Of a DNA stretch of 64,000 nucleotides, positions 44,511 to 53,535 are shown piece after piece. Each line of letters opens with the position of its first letter. The stretch's first letter is position 1. The DNA comes from Lachnotalea sp041821265 (GTDB lineage: Bacteria; Bacillota; Clostridia; Lachnospirales; Lachnospiraceae): NCBI GenBank assembly GCA_041821265.1, contig JBGUEQ010000017.1, forward strand, positions 1 to 64,000, in the 5' to 3' direction. The notes beneath the pieces were generated by a model. The model was given only the letters and a program-made list of their open reading frames with translations. It did no database searches and had not been told where the DNA came from. Both the position numbers and the translations under genes were made by a program.

Positions 44511-45368
44511 ATGAATAAGAAAAAGATATATTCCATGTGGTTTTTAGTTCCGTCCATTATGATATTTGGGATTTTCTTTTTAATTCCATTGATAACATCA
44601 CTTTTTTATAGTATGACTGTCTGGAACTTTAAGAGTTTTACATTTGTTGGATTAGATAATTTCAAGATGTTTTTCTCAGAAAGATCGCTAAGTGGAAGCA
44701 TCAAAAATACATTGGTATATGCATTGATGACAAGTGGTTTAAAAGTTATTTTAGCATTTTTTATCGCGATTTTTTTGACAAGCAAGATTCGTACAAAAAA
44801 CTATTTACGTGCAATTGTATTCTTTCCTAATTTGGTTAGTACTATTGCAGTTGGTATTACATTCGCAGCATTTATGCACCCAACAAAAGGTCTTTTTAAT
44901 GTTTTATTAACAGCAGTCGGACTTACGGGAGTAGATTGGCTAGGAAATACCAATATTGCACTATTTAGTGTAATATTTACAGATATATGGAAGGGCGTTG
45001 GGGTTGCTACCGTTATTTACATTGCTGGAATACAGTCCATTGATAAGACCTATTATGAAGCAGCTTCCATTGATGGGGCAAATGGTTGGCAACAACTTAA
45101 AAATATAACGATGGCACTTGTAAAACCAGCAATGAACTCTGTTATTATACTGTCTTTAATTGGTGGACTTCGTACATTTGATTTGATATGGGCAATGACA
45201 GGAGGCGGACCTGGGTTTGCTACAGATGTATTATCTTCCGTTGTTTACAAACAATATGCAGCAGGTTATTATGGGCTTTCTACAGCAGGTAATGTAATTA
45301 TGTTCATATTAATTGCAGTTATTGCTTATCCACTACAGAGATTCTTATTAAGCAGGGAGGAAGAATAA
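44511..45368 (+). CDS. Sugar ABC transporter permease
   Basis: 285 residues with six membrane helices. The EAA loop is YYEAASIDGANGWQQLKNITM. The first of two permeases serving the lipoprotein at 43037. AGGAGG is 10 nt before the ATG. The partner gene begins one base after its stop, so both are coupled. Confidence 0.94.
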   Translation: MNKKKIYSMWFLVPSIMIFGIFFLIPLITSLFYSMTVWNFKSFTFVGLDNFKMFFSERSLSGSIKNTLVYALMTSGLKVILAFFIAIFLTSKIRTKNYLRAIVFFPNLVSTIAVGITFAAFMHPTKGLFNVLLTAVGLTGVDWLGNTNIALFSVIFTDIWKGVGVATVIYIAGIQSIDKTYYEAASIDGANGWQQLKNITMALVKPAMNSVIILSLIGGLRTFDLIWAMTGGGPGFATDVLSSVVYKQYAAGYYGLSTAGNVIMFILIAVIAYPLQRFLLSREEE

Positions 45369-45369
45369 G

Positions 45370-46200
45370 ATGAAGAAAAAAAATAGATTACAGATCTTAG
45401 GGGATATTATAGGTGTAGTTGGAACATTTGTTATATTTATTATACCGTTTCTTTTTATGTTAGTTAATTCGTTAAAAGAACGAAGAGAGTCAAATTTATT
45501 AAGCATTTCTTTACCAGCTATATTTCAATGGGATAATTATAAACAAGTCTTGACAGCGAACAATGGCATTGTTTTAACCGCATTTAAAAATAGTTTAATT
45601 ATTACATTTGGTTCAGTATTTGTACTTATTATAACTTGTGCGATGTCGGGATATATACTGCAAAGAAGAAAAGGAAAAGAAATAAGTATTGTAAATGCAG
45701 TGGTAATGGCAGGACTTATGGTTCCACCTGCTATTTTGCCAACCATTTCTATTATGCAAAGTTTGCATGTATATAAAAGTTTATTTGGGATGATAATGGT
45801 TGAAGTTGCCTTGCAGACACCATTTACAATTATGTTATATCGTGGATTTATGAGTACGATACCAATTGAACTTGAAGAGGCGGGTTATATTGATGGGTGT
45901 AAGCGTTTACAGATGTTTACGAAAGTTGTGTTTCCATTATTAAAGCCTGTAACTGCAACGGTTATAATTTTAAATGCGGTAACTATTTTTAATGATTTTA
46001 CGAATCCATTATATTTCTTGCCAGGCAGTAAAAATGTTACAGTTCAATTAACATTATATAATTTTATGGGACAGTATTCGAGTTCATATAACTTGCTTTT
46101 TGCCGATGTAATTGTTATAACTATACCTATGTTAATATTATTTATATTATTTAATAAAAGAATTGTGGATGGTATGACAGCAGGCGCAGTAAAAGGATAA
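45370..46200 (+). CDS. Sugar ABC transporter permease
   Basis: 276 residues with six membrane helices. The EAA loop is LEEAGYIDGCKRLQMFTKVVFPLLKP, and the C-terminal VDGMTAGAVKG is typical of the second permease of carbohydrate importers. GGGAGG sits inside the end of the previous gene. No ATPase is encoded in the locus. Confidence 0.94.
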   Translation: MKKKNRLQILGDIIGVVGTFVIFIIPFLFMLVNSLKERRESNLLSISLPAIFQWDNYKQVLTANNGIVLTAFKNSLIITFGSVFVLIITCAMSGYILQRRKGKEISIVNAVVMAGLMVPPAILPTISIMQSLHVYKSLFGMIMVEVALQTPFTIMLYRGFMSTIPIELEEAGYIDGCKRLQMFTKVVFPLLKPVTATVIILNAVTIFNDFTNPLYFLPGSKNVTVQLTLYNFMGQYSSSYNLLFADVIVITIPMLILFILFNKRIVDGMTAGAVKG

Positions 46201-46224
46201 GGTGAAAGTAATAGGAGGAGAACG

Positions 46225-48009
46225 ATGCGATTTCAAACTAAGATGGTAGTTATGTATGCTATATTTATGCTTGGGGTTGCATTTGTCCTCGGAGTGATAT
46301 ACCATGAATATAGTTTAAGGCAGTATGTGAAAATAGAAGAAAAGAATCTTGAAATAACGGCAGAACAACTGATTACACAATTTGATGAAATATTAAAACC
46401 AATGGAGCTTGCAACAAACTATATATTATCAGATCCTAGTATATTATCTGGTATTCGAATGCTATCCAAAACAGAAGAGGGATATAGTGACAATCCATAT
46501 ATTATAGATGAAAAAACTAATATTCGTAAAAGGATAAATACGGATTATTTAACAAATAATTTTTATAGAACAATTATATTTAATCAATCAGGAAGTGTGA
46601 TTAGTAATTCTAATTATTTGGCGAAAAAAGTAAGATCTTTTGTAGACTTTATTAACATGCCTTGGATTGGTGAAGCTGATCAAAGTAAAGGAATACCGAT
46701 TCTTGTAAATGCGCATGAAGACACCTGGGGTTTAGAACATAATCCGCAGGTATTTTCGTTATTAAAAGCGTTACAAGGAGAAAATATGGGATATATTGAA
46801 ATTCAAAAAAAAGTCGAAAGTCTGGAAGATGAATTACAAGTTCCCAAAGATGGTTTGGAATATATGATATTCTTAAATGGAACACAATTACTTTATTCGA
46901 GTTTGAATACCGAACACATGGATGAGTATATGAAAATAGTTCAAGAAGAGGGTAGTTTTGTTAAAATATTTAATGTAAATGTAATTGATAAACAGCAGGT
47001 TATAGCCAAGAAAGAATCAAAATCATATGCTTTTAGCATTCTGGTGATAGAAAATACAGATAATTTGGTTAATGAAAGTGCGTATTTGACACCTATGACT
47101 TTTCTAGTGGCATTTATCTTCTTTGCAATCTCTATGGTATTTGTTATGCTCTTATCTATATATTTAACAAAGCCTATTCGTCAATTACGTACAGTTATGG
47201 AAAATACAAAACTTGAAAATATTGGAAATGAAATAATGATGGATAATCCAAATAATGAAATCGAGGCGTTGAATTTTTCATATCAAAAGGTGTTAGGACG
47301 TTTGAAGGAATCGATGGTAAAAGAAAAACGAATGTCATTTTTACATCTACAAGCCCAGTTTGATTCTTTGCAATCACAGGTAAATCCACATTTCTTATAT
47401 AATGTGTTAAATATAATCTCAGCAAGGGGCATGAGTAATGAAGATGAGAAAATATGTGAAATGTGTGGAAGCTTAGCAAATATGCTTCGATACTCTACAA
47501 ATACAAAAATACGATATGCTAGAATTGAAGAAGAATTAGAGTATTTGGATCAGTATTTTTATTTGTTAAAGGCAAGGTACGAGCATAAAATTGAATTTAA
47601 GGTTGATGTAGATGAATGTATAAGAATGCAAATCATTCCAAAGATTATACTACAACAGATTGTAGAAAACTCAATTAATCATGGATTCGAGAATAGTACG
47701 AATCAAATGCAGGTTACAATAACGGGGTGGAAGGAAGAAGATCGTTGGTATATTAAAGTACATGATAATGGTCAGGGCTTTGATGATAAGGCACTTGCAG
47801 ATTTGATGAAAAACCTGGAAAAAACAAAAAGGCGTTTGCTCAAAGAGCGTGACAATATGGAACTAGAAATTGGTGGAATGGGGTTGATAAATACTTATGC
47901 CCGATTATTATTGCTTTATAATGATGAATTGACTTTTGAATTTAAGAATGTGAAGGATGGTGTAGATATAATTATAGGAGCTAATATACGGAGAAAACTA
48001 TCTGAATAG
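46225..48009 (+). CDS. Sensor histidine kinase, YesM type
   Basis: 594 residues. One membrane helix at about 7-27 and another at about 290-312 flank an extracellular sensing domain. A HAMP-like segment follows, then the His_kinase domain with phospho-acceptor His389 in QVNPHFLYNVLN, and a HATPase domain (IVENSINHGFE N-box; HDNGQGF; GGMGLINTYARL). It probably senses a sugar or the loaded binding protein and phosphorylates the regulator encoded next. AGGAGGAG precedes the ATG. Confidence 0.95.
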   Translation: MRFQTKMVVMYAIFMLGVAFVLGVIYHEYSLRQYVKIEEKNLEITAEQLITQFDEILKPMELATNYILSDPSILSGIRMLSKTEEGYSDNPYIIDEKTNIRKRINTDYLTNNFYRTIIFNQSGSVISNSNYLAKKVRSFVDFINMPWIGEADQSKGIPILVNAHEDTWGLEHNPQVFSLLKALQGENMGYIEIQKKVESLEDELQVPKDGLEYMIFLNGTQLLYSSLNTEHMDEYMKIVQEEGSFVKIFNVNVIDKQQVIAKKESKSYAFSILVIENTDNLVNESAYLTPMTFLVAFIFFAISMVFVMLLSIYLTKPIRQLRTVMENTKLENIGNEIMMDNPNNEIEALNFSYQKVLGRLKESMVKEKRMSFLHLQAQFDSLQSQVNPHFLYNVLNIISARGMSNEDEKICEMCGSLANMLRYSTNTKIRYARIEEELEYLDQYFYLLKARYEHKIEFKVDVDECIRMQIIPKIILQQIVENSINHGFENSTNQMQVTITGWKEEDRWYIKVHDNGQGFDDKALADLMKNLEKTKRRLLKERDNMELEIGGMGLINTYARLLLLYNDELTFEFKNVKDGVDIIIGANIRRKLSE

Positions 48010-48018
48010 GAGTGGAAA

Positions 48019-49503
48019 ATGTATAAAGTTATTGCAGTAGATGATGAACCAGGTGCACTTACTCATATATGTACAATAATTGAAAAAAAATGCCCTGCTT
48101 ATAATGTAATAGGTACAGCTGAAAATGGCAAGGAGGCATTGGAACTAGTACGTGAGTTACAACCAGATTTGGTGATTTGTGATGTGAAAATGCCTTTGAT
48201 GAATGGGATAACATTAGTATCTTTGATAAAGAAGGAGTTTCCTAATATTTTCACGATTATTATAAGCGGATACCAAGATTTTGAATTTGCCAAGGGAGCA
48301 ATACAATCAGGAGTATGTGATTATATACTAAAGCCGGTCATACCTTCAAATATTCAGAAGGTTTTAGCGGAACTAGAGGTTAAGTTAAGACAGCAATATT
48401 ATCAGGAACGAAATGCAATTATTCATATGTTGTGTAAGGGAAGAAGTTATGATAATAATAGGATAAATCAATATTTTTCATACAGTCGTTATTATTGTGC
48501 CATTATTCGTAAGAATGGATTGCCAAGACGATTTTCAAAAAGTAGTAATATGGAGATATATTCAGACATACATGAAATCATGACGATATATGGACGTGAT
48601 GAAATGGAAGCACTTTATATTATTCCACAAGAATTGCTTTTTGAAAAAACATTTGAGGAATATATTACACGGGTTAAAGAGGAAGGCAGGTTAGAAAATC
48701 AATATATAACAATGGTTTTTGGCAAACATAGTTTTCCAGTTACACAGTTGCAGCAAAAGGTAAAAGATTTATATAGGGTGTTGGATACAGTAAGTGTGGT
48801 AGGATTAGATCAAGTATTAAATCTTGATGAGGAAGCGATTGAAAAAGAAATTGAATTTGACCATAATTCAATTAATAGAGTATTGAGTAATCTGGAATAT
48901 GTATTACAAGAGCAGAATTATGATAAACTCAAAAAAGAATTAAAACGTCTGTATCAGAACTGGAAAGCGGAAAAAAAGCCACAATTATGGATGGAACATA
49001 TGTCACGACAGATTATTTATATCATGAATAGAAATAATAAGGAATATTCACCTCTTATTGAGTGTGAATATATGATAGAAGATGCATTTTTCTATGCTAC
49101 GTCGGTGGATGAATTAATGGAGAATTTGCTTGATATCATGTTTAAGTATATGAAGGAGACAAAATCTTGTGGAAAAGTGGATTCACCAGAATTCTTTGAT
49201 TTAATTAAAAAACATATAGACAAGAACTTGGATCAAAATTTGACATTGCAGAGCATTTGCAAGACATTTTCAGTATCACAGACGTATATGAGTAAGCTTT
49301 TTCGAAAGTATGAGAATCAGTCATTTAACCGTTACTTAACAATGGCGCGTATGCTGCGTGCAACACAATTAATGCAAGAAGATCACGAGATTTTTATTAA
49401 AGATGTTGCGGCGATGGTTGGATTTAAAGATCAGTTTTACTTTAGTCGAATCTTTCGCTCCTATATGGGAAAATGTCCTTCAGACTATTTAGTAGAGTTA
49501 TAA
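48019..49503 (+). CDS. Response regulator, YesN type (receiver plus AraC DNA-binding domain)
   Basis: 494 residues. The receiver domain (1-120) has the acidic pair DDE, phospho-acceptor Asp55 in LVICDVKMP and Lys in LKPV. A long middle region of unknown fold (130-390) precedes two helix-turn-helices of the AraC family (LTLQSICKTFSVSQTYMSKLFRKY; VAAMVGFKDQFYFSRIFRSYMG). It should activate the rhamnoside locus after phosphorylation by the kinase upstream. GGAG lies 7 nt before the ATG. Confidence 0.95.
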   Translation: MYKVIAVDDEPGALTHICTIIEKKCPAYNVIGTAENGKEALELVRELQPDLVICDVKMPLMNGITLVSLIKKEFPNIFTIIISGYQDFEFAKGAIQSGVCDYILKPVIPSNIQKVLAELEVKLRQQYYQERNAIIHMLCKGRSYDNNRINQYFSYSRYYCAIIRKNGLPRRFSKSSNMEIYSDIHEIMTIYGRDEMEALYIIPQELLFEKTFEEYITRVKEEGRLENQYITMVFGKHSFPVTQLQQKVKDLYRVLDTVSVVGLDQVLNLDEEAIEKEIEFDHNSINRVLSNLEYVLQEQNYDKLKKELKRLYQNWKAEKKPQLWMEHMSRQIIYIMNRNNKEYSPLIECEYMIEDAFFYATSVDELMENLLDIMFKYMKETKSCGKVDSPEFFDLIKKHIDKNLDQNLTLQSICKTFSVSQTYMSKLFRKYENQSFNRYLTMARMLRATQLMQEDHEIFIKDVAAMVGFKDQFYFSRIFRSYMGKCPSDYLVEL

Positions 49504-49630
49504 TTGCTCTAGTCAGGAACACATTTGTAACGGCTTACTAAAAAATTTTAATAAGATGAATGATATAGAGACGAAAGTAAAAATAATGAATGATAATCTT
49601 GACCCTTTAAATAGTTAGCGTTAGAATATG
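49504..49630. other. Spacer before the terminator
   Basis: No gene seen. A fragment TAAATAGTTAG (about 49607-49617) may be a worn half of the dispersed palindrome. Confidence 0.4.
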
Positions 49631-49675
49631 AAAAGTGGCACAGTATCTTACAAATGGGATACTGTGCCACTTTTT
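49631..49675 (+). terminator. Terminator of the rhamnoside locus
   Basis: A perfect 17-bp stem (49631-49647 and 49658-49674) with a 10-nt loop and a T5 tail. Confidence 0.92.
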
Positions 49676-49757
49676 AGGTAGCTTAAATTTAAGTATGGTC
49701 CAAAAATCTAATTACATTTATATATATTTATAAATGTAATGAAATATAATAAAGTAA

Positions 49758-49793
49758 TTGACAAATATTGTTTAAAATACTATACTGTGTATT
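49758..49793 (+). promoter_or_regulatory. Promoter and candidate operator of GntR-ABC module 1
   Basis: TTGACA (49758-49763), a 17-bp spacer and TATACT (49781-49786). ATACTGTGTAT (49782-49792) overlaps the -10 box and matches ATACTGTATAT in the operator of the paralogous module at 62112. Autoregulation by the GntR protein is the likely purpose. Confidence 0.65.
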
Positions 49794-49848
49794 GAAGAGA
49801 TGCACAGTAATGCACACACAAGCACACAGACACAGTTGGAGGTTTCAA

Positions 49849-50229
49849 TTGAATATAATAATTTCAAACAGCAGTGAGATACCAATTTATCAACAGCTTA
49901 AGAATCAGATAAAAGAAGCTATCTTGACAAGAGAGATTAAGGATGGTGAGTTATTGCCATCAATAAGAAATTTGGCAAATGAGACAAGAGTAAGTGTATT
50001 AACGACAAGGAGAGCTTATGATGAACTAGAAGGGGAAGGATTTATTAAAACAGTACATGGTAAGGGGACATTTGCAATGTCTAATAACCTAGAACTGCTA
50101 AAGGAAGCCAGACTAAAACAGGTAGAAGAAAAGCTTATAGAGGCTTTTGAGATAGGAAAAGCCATCGGTGTATCAAGTGAAGACATGAAGGCAATGATGG
50201 ATATTTTATTTGAAGATAATGGGCGATAA
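49849..50229 (+). CDS. GntR-family regulator, YtrA type
   Basis: 126 residues starting with TTG, 6 nt after GGAGG; the frame-matched paralogue at 62163 begins at the same point (SNSSEIPIYQQL versus SNQSELPIYAQI). The winged helix covers about 10-75 (GELLPSIRNLANETRVSVLTTRRAYDEL). A short helical dimerisation tail follows and there is no large effector domain, as in YtrA regulators that control ABC exporters. An in-frame extension to 49768 has no ribosome binding site. Confidence 0.9.
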   Translation: MNIIISNSSEIPIYQQLKNQIKEAILTREIKDGELLPSIRNLANETRVSVLTTRRAYDELEGEGFIKTVHGKGTFAMSNNLELLKEARLKQVEEKLIEAFEIGKAIGVSSEDMKAMMDILFEDNGR

Positions 50230-50240
50230 GTAAAAATATC

Positions 50241-50270
50241 TGTAACTATTTAGTTCCTTCATAGTTAACA
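50241..50270. repeat. Dispersed palindrome, copy D
   Basis: TGTAACTATTTAGTTCCTTCATAGTTAACA, the copy nearest to the consensus, between the GntR gene and its ABC ATPase gene. Confidence 0.8.
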
Positions 50271-50487
50271 CTATGAGATACACATAAAATGCATAAAAAT
50301 TACCTATACACATATGATTCTATTTGCTTGCAATGATGAAAACATAGAGATAGTGCTAAAAATTATTATTCAACTTGACACAACAAAATTTATTATTTCT
50401 ACTTCGAGGTTATTGGTACGGAATAGTAAATAACTTTTATAACTAGGATTATGTGTGTGTGAAACAGTATAAATGGAGGAATGTATT

Positions 50488-51345
50488 ATGAATTATGTAT
50501 TAGAAATTAACGGATTGGAAAAGTCATATGTAAAAGGAAATAAAATACTAAAGGGAGTTGATATTAAGATAGAAGAAGGTTTGGTAACTGGGTTTATAGG
50601 CATAAATGGAGCTGGAAAGACCACTACAATAAAATTAATACTGGGACTTATAACACCACAAGCTGGTGAAATCAAGTTGTTTGGAAAGCCGTTAATTGGA
50701 AATGAGAAAGAAATTAAGAACCGAATAGGGATTGTGTTTGATAATGGATATCTCTATGAAGATTTAAAATTATCTGACATGAAGCAGATATTTGCAGGAG
50801 CATATACTAAGTGGGATGAGGCTTCTTATAAGCAATATATTAGCAAATTCAAGTTAAATGAAAAACAAAAAGTAAAAGAACTTTCAAAAGGAATGAAAAT
50901 GAAATTTTCACTAGCATTAGCACTTTCCCATCATGCAGATTTGCTTATTATGGATGAACCAACCTCGGGACTCGACCCTAAGGTAAGAATGGAATTTTTA
51001 GAAATTATTCGAAAATTTATAAGTGAAGAGGGAAAAACAGTATTTTTTTCTACACATATTACAACAGATTTAGATAAGATAGCGGATCAAATTATTATGC
51101 TAAATGAAGGTGAAGTAGTGATTGATAAAGACAAAGATACTTTACTAGAAGAGCATGTTTTGGTAAAAGGTGATAAGTCAATGCTAACACAAGAAAATAG
51201 AAAATTGTTTGTATCACTTGATGAAAGAGGATTTTCATTTGAAGGACTTTCCAATCATAGTAACAAAGTGAAACGTGAAATGAACAAAGCAGTATATGAA
51301 AGACCAACGATAGAAGATATCATGGTAGCATATATGGGAAGGTAG
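50488..51345 (+). CDS. ABC transporter ATP-binding protein, module 1
   Basis: 285 residues. Walker A is GINGAGKTT, the signature LSKGMKMKFSLALAL, Walker B LLIMDEPTSGLDP and the switch His FFSTH. The C-terminal 70 residues are a regulatory tail. GGAGG is 8 nt before ATG 50488. It pairs with two small permeases directly downstream. The YtrB-like arrangement suggests export of a peptide or envelope-active compound, but the substrate is unknown. Confidence 0.94.
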   Translation: MNYVLEINGLEKSYVKGNKILKGVDIKIEEGLVTGFIGINGAGKTTTIKLILGLITPQAGEIKLFGKPLIGNEKEIKNRIGIVFDNGYLYEDLKLSDMKQIFAGAYTKWDEASYKQYISKFKLNEKQKVKELSKGMKMKFSLALALSHHADLLIMDEPTSGLDPKVRMEFLEIIRKFISEEGKTVFFSTHITTDLDKIADQIIMLNEGEVVIDKDKDTLLEEHVLVKGDKSMLTQENRKLFVSLDERGFSFEGLSNHSNKVKREMNKAVYERPTIEDIMVAYMGR

Positions 51346-51352
51346 GGAGCGC

Positions 51353-51994
51353 ATGTATTGGTCATTAGTAAAGAAAGATTTTGAAATTGCATTTTGTGAA
51401 AATATAGGAATTATAGTAGTACAGATGTTATTTATTTTAATCATAATTTCCGTTAATATGGGAGTGATGGGATATGGAGTAATGGCAACCGCATTTGGCT
51501 GGCAATTACTAATGGGTGTCAGCGTAAAAGAAAAAAAAAATAACTCTCTTGCATTACTAATTACTATGCCGTATGAAAAAGGAAAAATAATTACAACTAG
51601 ATATATTTCTGCCATGTTTGGCGTCGTAGGAGCAACTGTGATATATGAAGGACTTGCATTTATAACAAATATGATTAACATTAATGTACTAAAGATGTTA
51701 ACACCAGAAATATTACTTACCACAGTGTGTGCATATGCATTGTTTATCGGTATAACACTTCCACTCTATTTTAAATTTGATGATACAGTAGTAAGAGGAG
51801 TTTCATTGTTTTTAATAATGGGAGTGAATATAGTTGGATTTTTATTATGGGATCATACAAATATAATATCTATAATAAGTGAAATGTCGTTTATTACAAA
51901 TAATTACAAGGTAATTCTTATTTTAGTTACTATAGTAAGCCTGGTTATTTCGAGAAAGATAACATTAATATTATTTGAAAAAATGGAATTCTAG
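51353..51994 (+). CDS. ABC-2 type permease, module 1, subunit 1
   Basis: 213 residues with about six membrane helices. The opening MYWSLVKKDFEIAF and mid-segment LLITMPYEKGKIITTRYISAM match ABC-2 permeases of the short type. GGGAGCG precedes the ATG, 7 bp after the ATPase stop. The sequence is related to the next gene, suggesting a heterodimer. An A10 run at about 51530 is within the gene, with the frame intact. Confidence 0.88.
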   Translation: MYWSLVKKDFEIAFCENIGIIVVQMLFILIIISVNMGVMGYGVMATAFGWQLLMGVSVKEKKNNSLALLITMPYEKGKIITTRYISAMFGVVGATVIYEGLAFITNMININVLKMLTPEILLTTVCAYALFIGITLPLYFKFDDTVVRGVSLFLIMGVNIVGFLLWDHTNIISIISEMSFITNNYKVILILVTIVSLVISRKITLILFEKMEF

Positions 51995-52003
51995 GAGGAT
52001 TTT

Positions 52004-52642
52004 ATGAAGTATAATCTCGTTAAAAAAGATGCGCTTTTAAGTAAACGAAAAGTAATTTTTTATACAGTATTTTTGCTAGTCGTATTACTACTTGTTAAGT
52101 TAACAATTCATCATGCATTAATAGAAAATATTTTGGTGGCAGCGATAGGGGGGCTTTTCTCTTATTTTATAACGGTTATTTTATTTGAAGCGGAAGGAAA
52201 ATATAAAGCAGAAGTCACTGTTGCAATATTACCCTATACAAGAAAGGAAATTGTTTTATCAAAATATAGTTGCGTTATTTTAGGGAGTCTTATATTTTAT
52301 ATTTTATGCTTTGTTGAGATGGGGATTTTAACTTTGTTTAAAATAGGAACTTTTTCAGGTGGTGGTATTGCATATGGTATTGCTGTTAGTTTTATCATTC
52401 ATGCAGGTATGATTCCGTTTTTTATGAAATTTGATTATATTAAAGCAGCAAATGTGATGATGCTTGGAATAATGGTGTGGAGTGTTTTATTTGTATTATT
52501 TGCAAAAAAAATAGTTGGATTTATGGATATAGTAAATGGTTTACAGTCACTCAATATACAAATTGTATTGATCGTTTCAATTATAATTTTGCTAGTATCC
52601 TATTTGATGTCAGTTGCAATATATGAGAAAAAAGAATTATAA
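52004..52642 (+). CDS. ABC-2 type permease, module 1, subunit 2
   Basis: 212 residues with about six membrane helices. MKYNLVKKDALLSKRK and VAILPYTRKEIVLSKYSCV parallel the previous subunit, so the pair probably arose by duplication. AGGAGG precedes the ATG. Transcription ends at 52655. Confidence 0.88.
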   Translation: MKYNLVKKDALLSKRKVIFYTVFLLVVLLLVKLTIHHALIENILVAAIGGLFSYFITVILFEAEGKYKAEVTVAILPYTRKEIVLSKYSCVILGSLIFYILCFVEMGILTLFKIGTFSGGGIAYGIAVSFIIHAGMIPFFMKFDYIKAANVMMLGIMVWSVLFVLFAKKIVGFMDIVNGLQSLNIQIVLIVSIIILLVSYLMSVAIYEKKEL

Positions 52643-52654
52643 CTTTGGTTATGA

Positions 52655-52697
52655 AAAGCGGGACTAGAACCTTAAGTAGGTAACTAGTCTCGTTTTT
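52655..52697 (+). terminator. Terminator of GntR-ABC module 1
   Basis: GCGGGACTAG/CTAGTCTCGT arms (two G-U pairs) and a T5 tail. Confidence 0.85.
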
Positions 52698-52799
52698 AAA
52701 TTTATAATTTAACACCAACTGATTGTTTGCATAACTGCTGTATTTAGCAGGGCTATGACTAGAAACAACATTATATATATTCATTAAAAATAAAAATAT

Positions 52800-53312
52800 T
52801 TATTTGATTAAGTAACCATGTAAATCCAGTTGTTTTCCTACATCATCAAGAATAGCTTCATTGTCAGCTTCTACAGTATGTGAGTGGATGTCTCCACAAA
52901 GTGTCTTTAAGGGTATAGCATTGGAGGTCTCAACTTTTTGAACAAAACTATCTACGTCACGCCTGGAAGATATATTAAGATCTGCTGTAATACTGCCATA
53001 TACCTCATGATGTACAATGACATTTCGAACCAATCCACCGCAGTCTACGATGCAATAGAGTTCGTCACGAATTTGTTCTGTAGTATGAGAAACCATAAAT
53101 ACACGAGAAGTATTTCCAGAGGTGTCGGGGTAGAGTAAGTAGCCCCTATTGGTCGATAAGATGGTGCAATTAGATGCTTTTAGTACAGCAATATCTTGTA
53201 CAATTATCTGTCTACTTACACCTAACTGTTTTGAAAGCGCTTCACCAGAAATGGGGGAATGTGATTGCTTTAATGTATTTAAAATTTGTGCTCTGCGTTT
53301 CTCAACGTCCAT
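52800..53312 (-). CDS. niaR: NiaR (YrxA) nicotinate-responsive repressor
   Basis: 170 residues. An N-terminal winged helix (SGEALSKQLGVSRQIIVQDIAVLKA) is followed by a 3H domain with the conserved histidines in IVHHEVYGSI, GDIHSHTVEA and LHGYL. NiaR binds nicotinic acid and represses NAD biosynthesis or niacin-uptake genes in Firmicutes. None of those targets lies in this window, so it acts in trans here. It is divergent from the helicase gene; about 220 bp lie between. Confidence 0.94.
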   Translation of the reverse strand: MDVEKRRAQILNTLKQSHSPISGEALSKQLGVSRQIIVQDIAVLKASNCTILSTNRGYLLYPDTSGNTSRVFMVSHTTEQIRDELYCIVDCGGLVRNVIVHHEVYGSITADLNISSRRDVDSFVQKVETSNAIPLKTLCGDIHSHTVEADNEAILDDVGKQLDLHGYLIK

Positions 53313-53535
53313 GGATAAGCTCCTCTCATTAATAATAATTAATAAAAGTATATCTTACATTTTTAAATTTGTATATAGATTAGCAGGAAAATAATGTGCT
53401 TTGATTTTTACATGAATTAGGGTAAAATAAGTATATAAATTAAAAATCATCGAAATGGATCGATTACTAATTGTGAAATCCATTGTCTGATATCGATTAT
53501 ATCTGATTTAAATCACATAACTAATGGAGGCGTAC

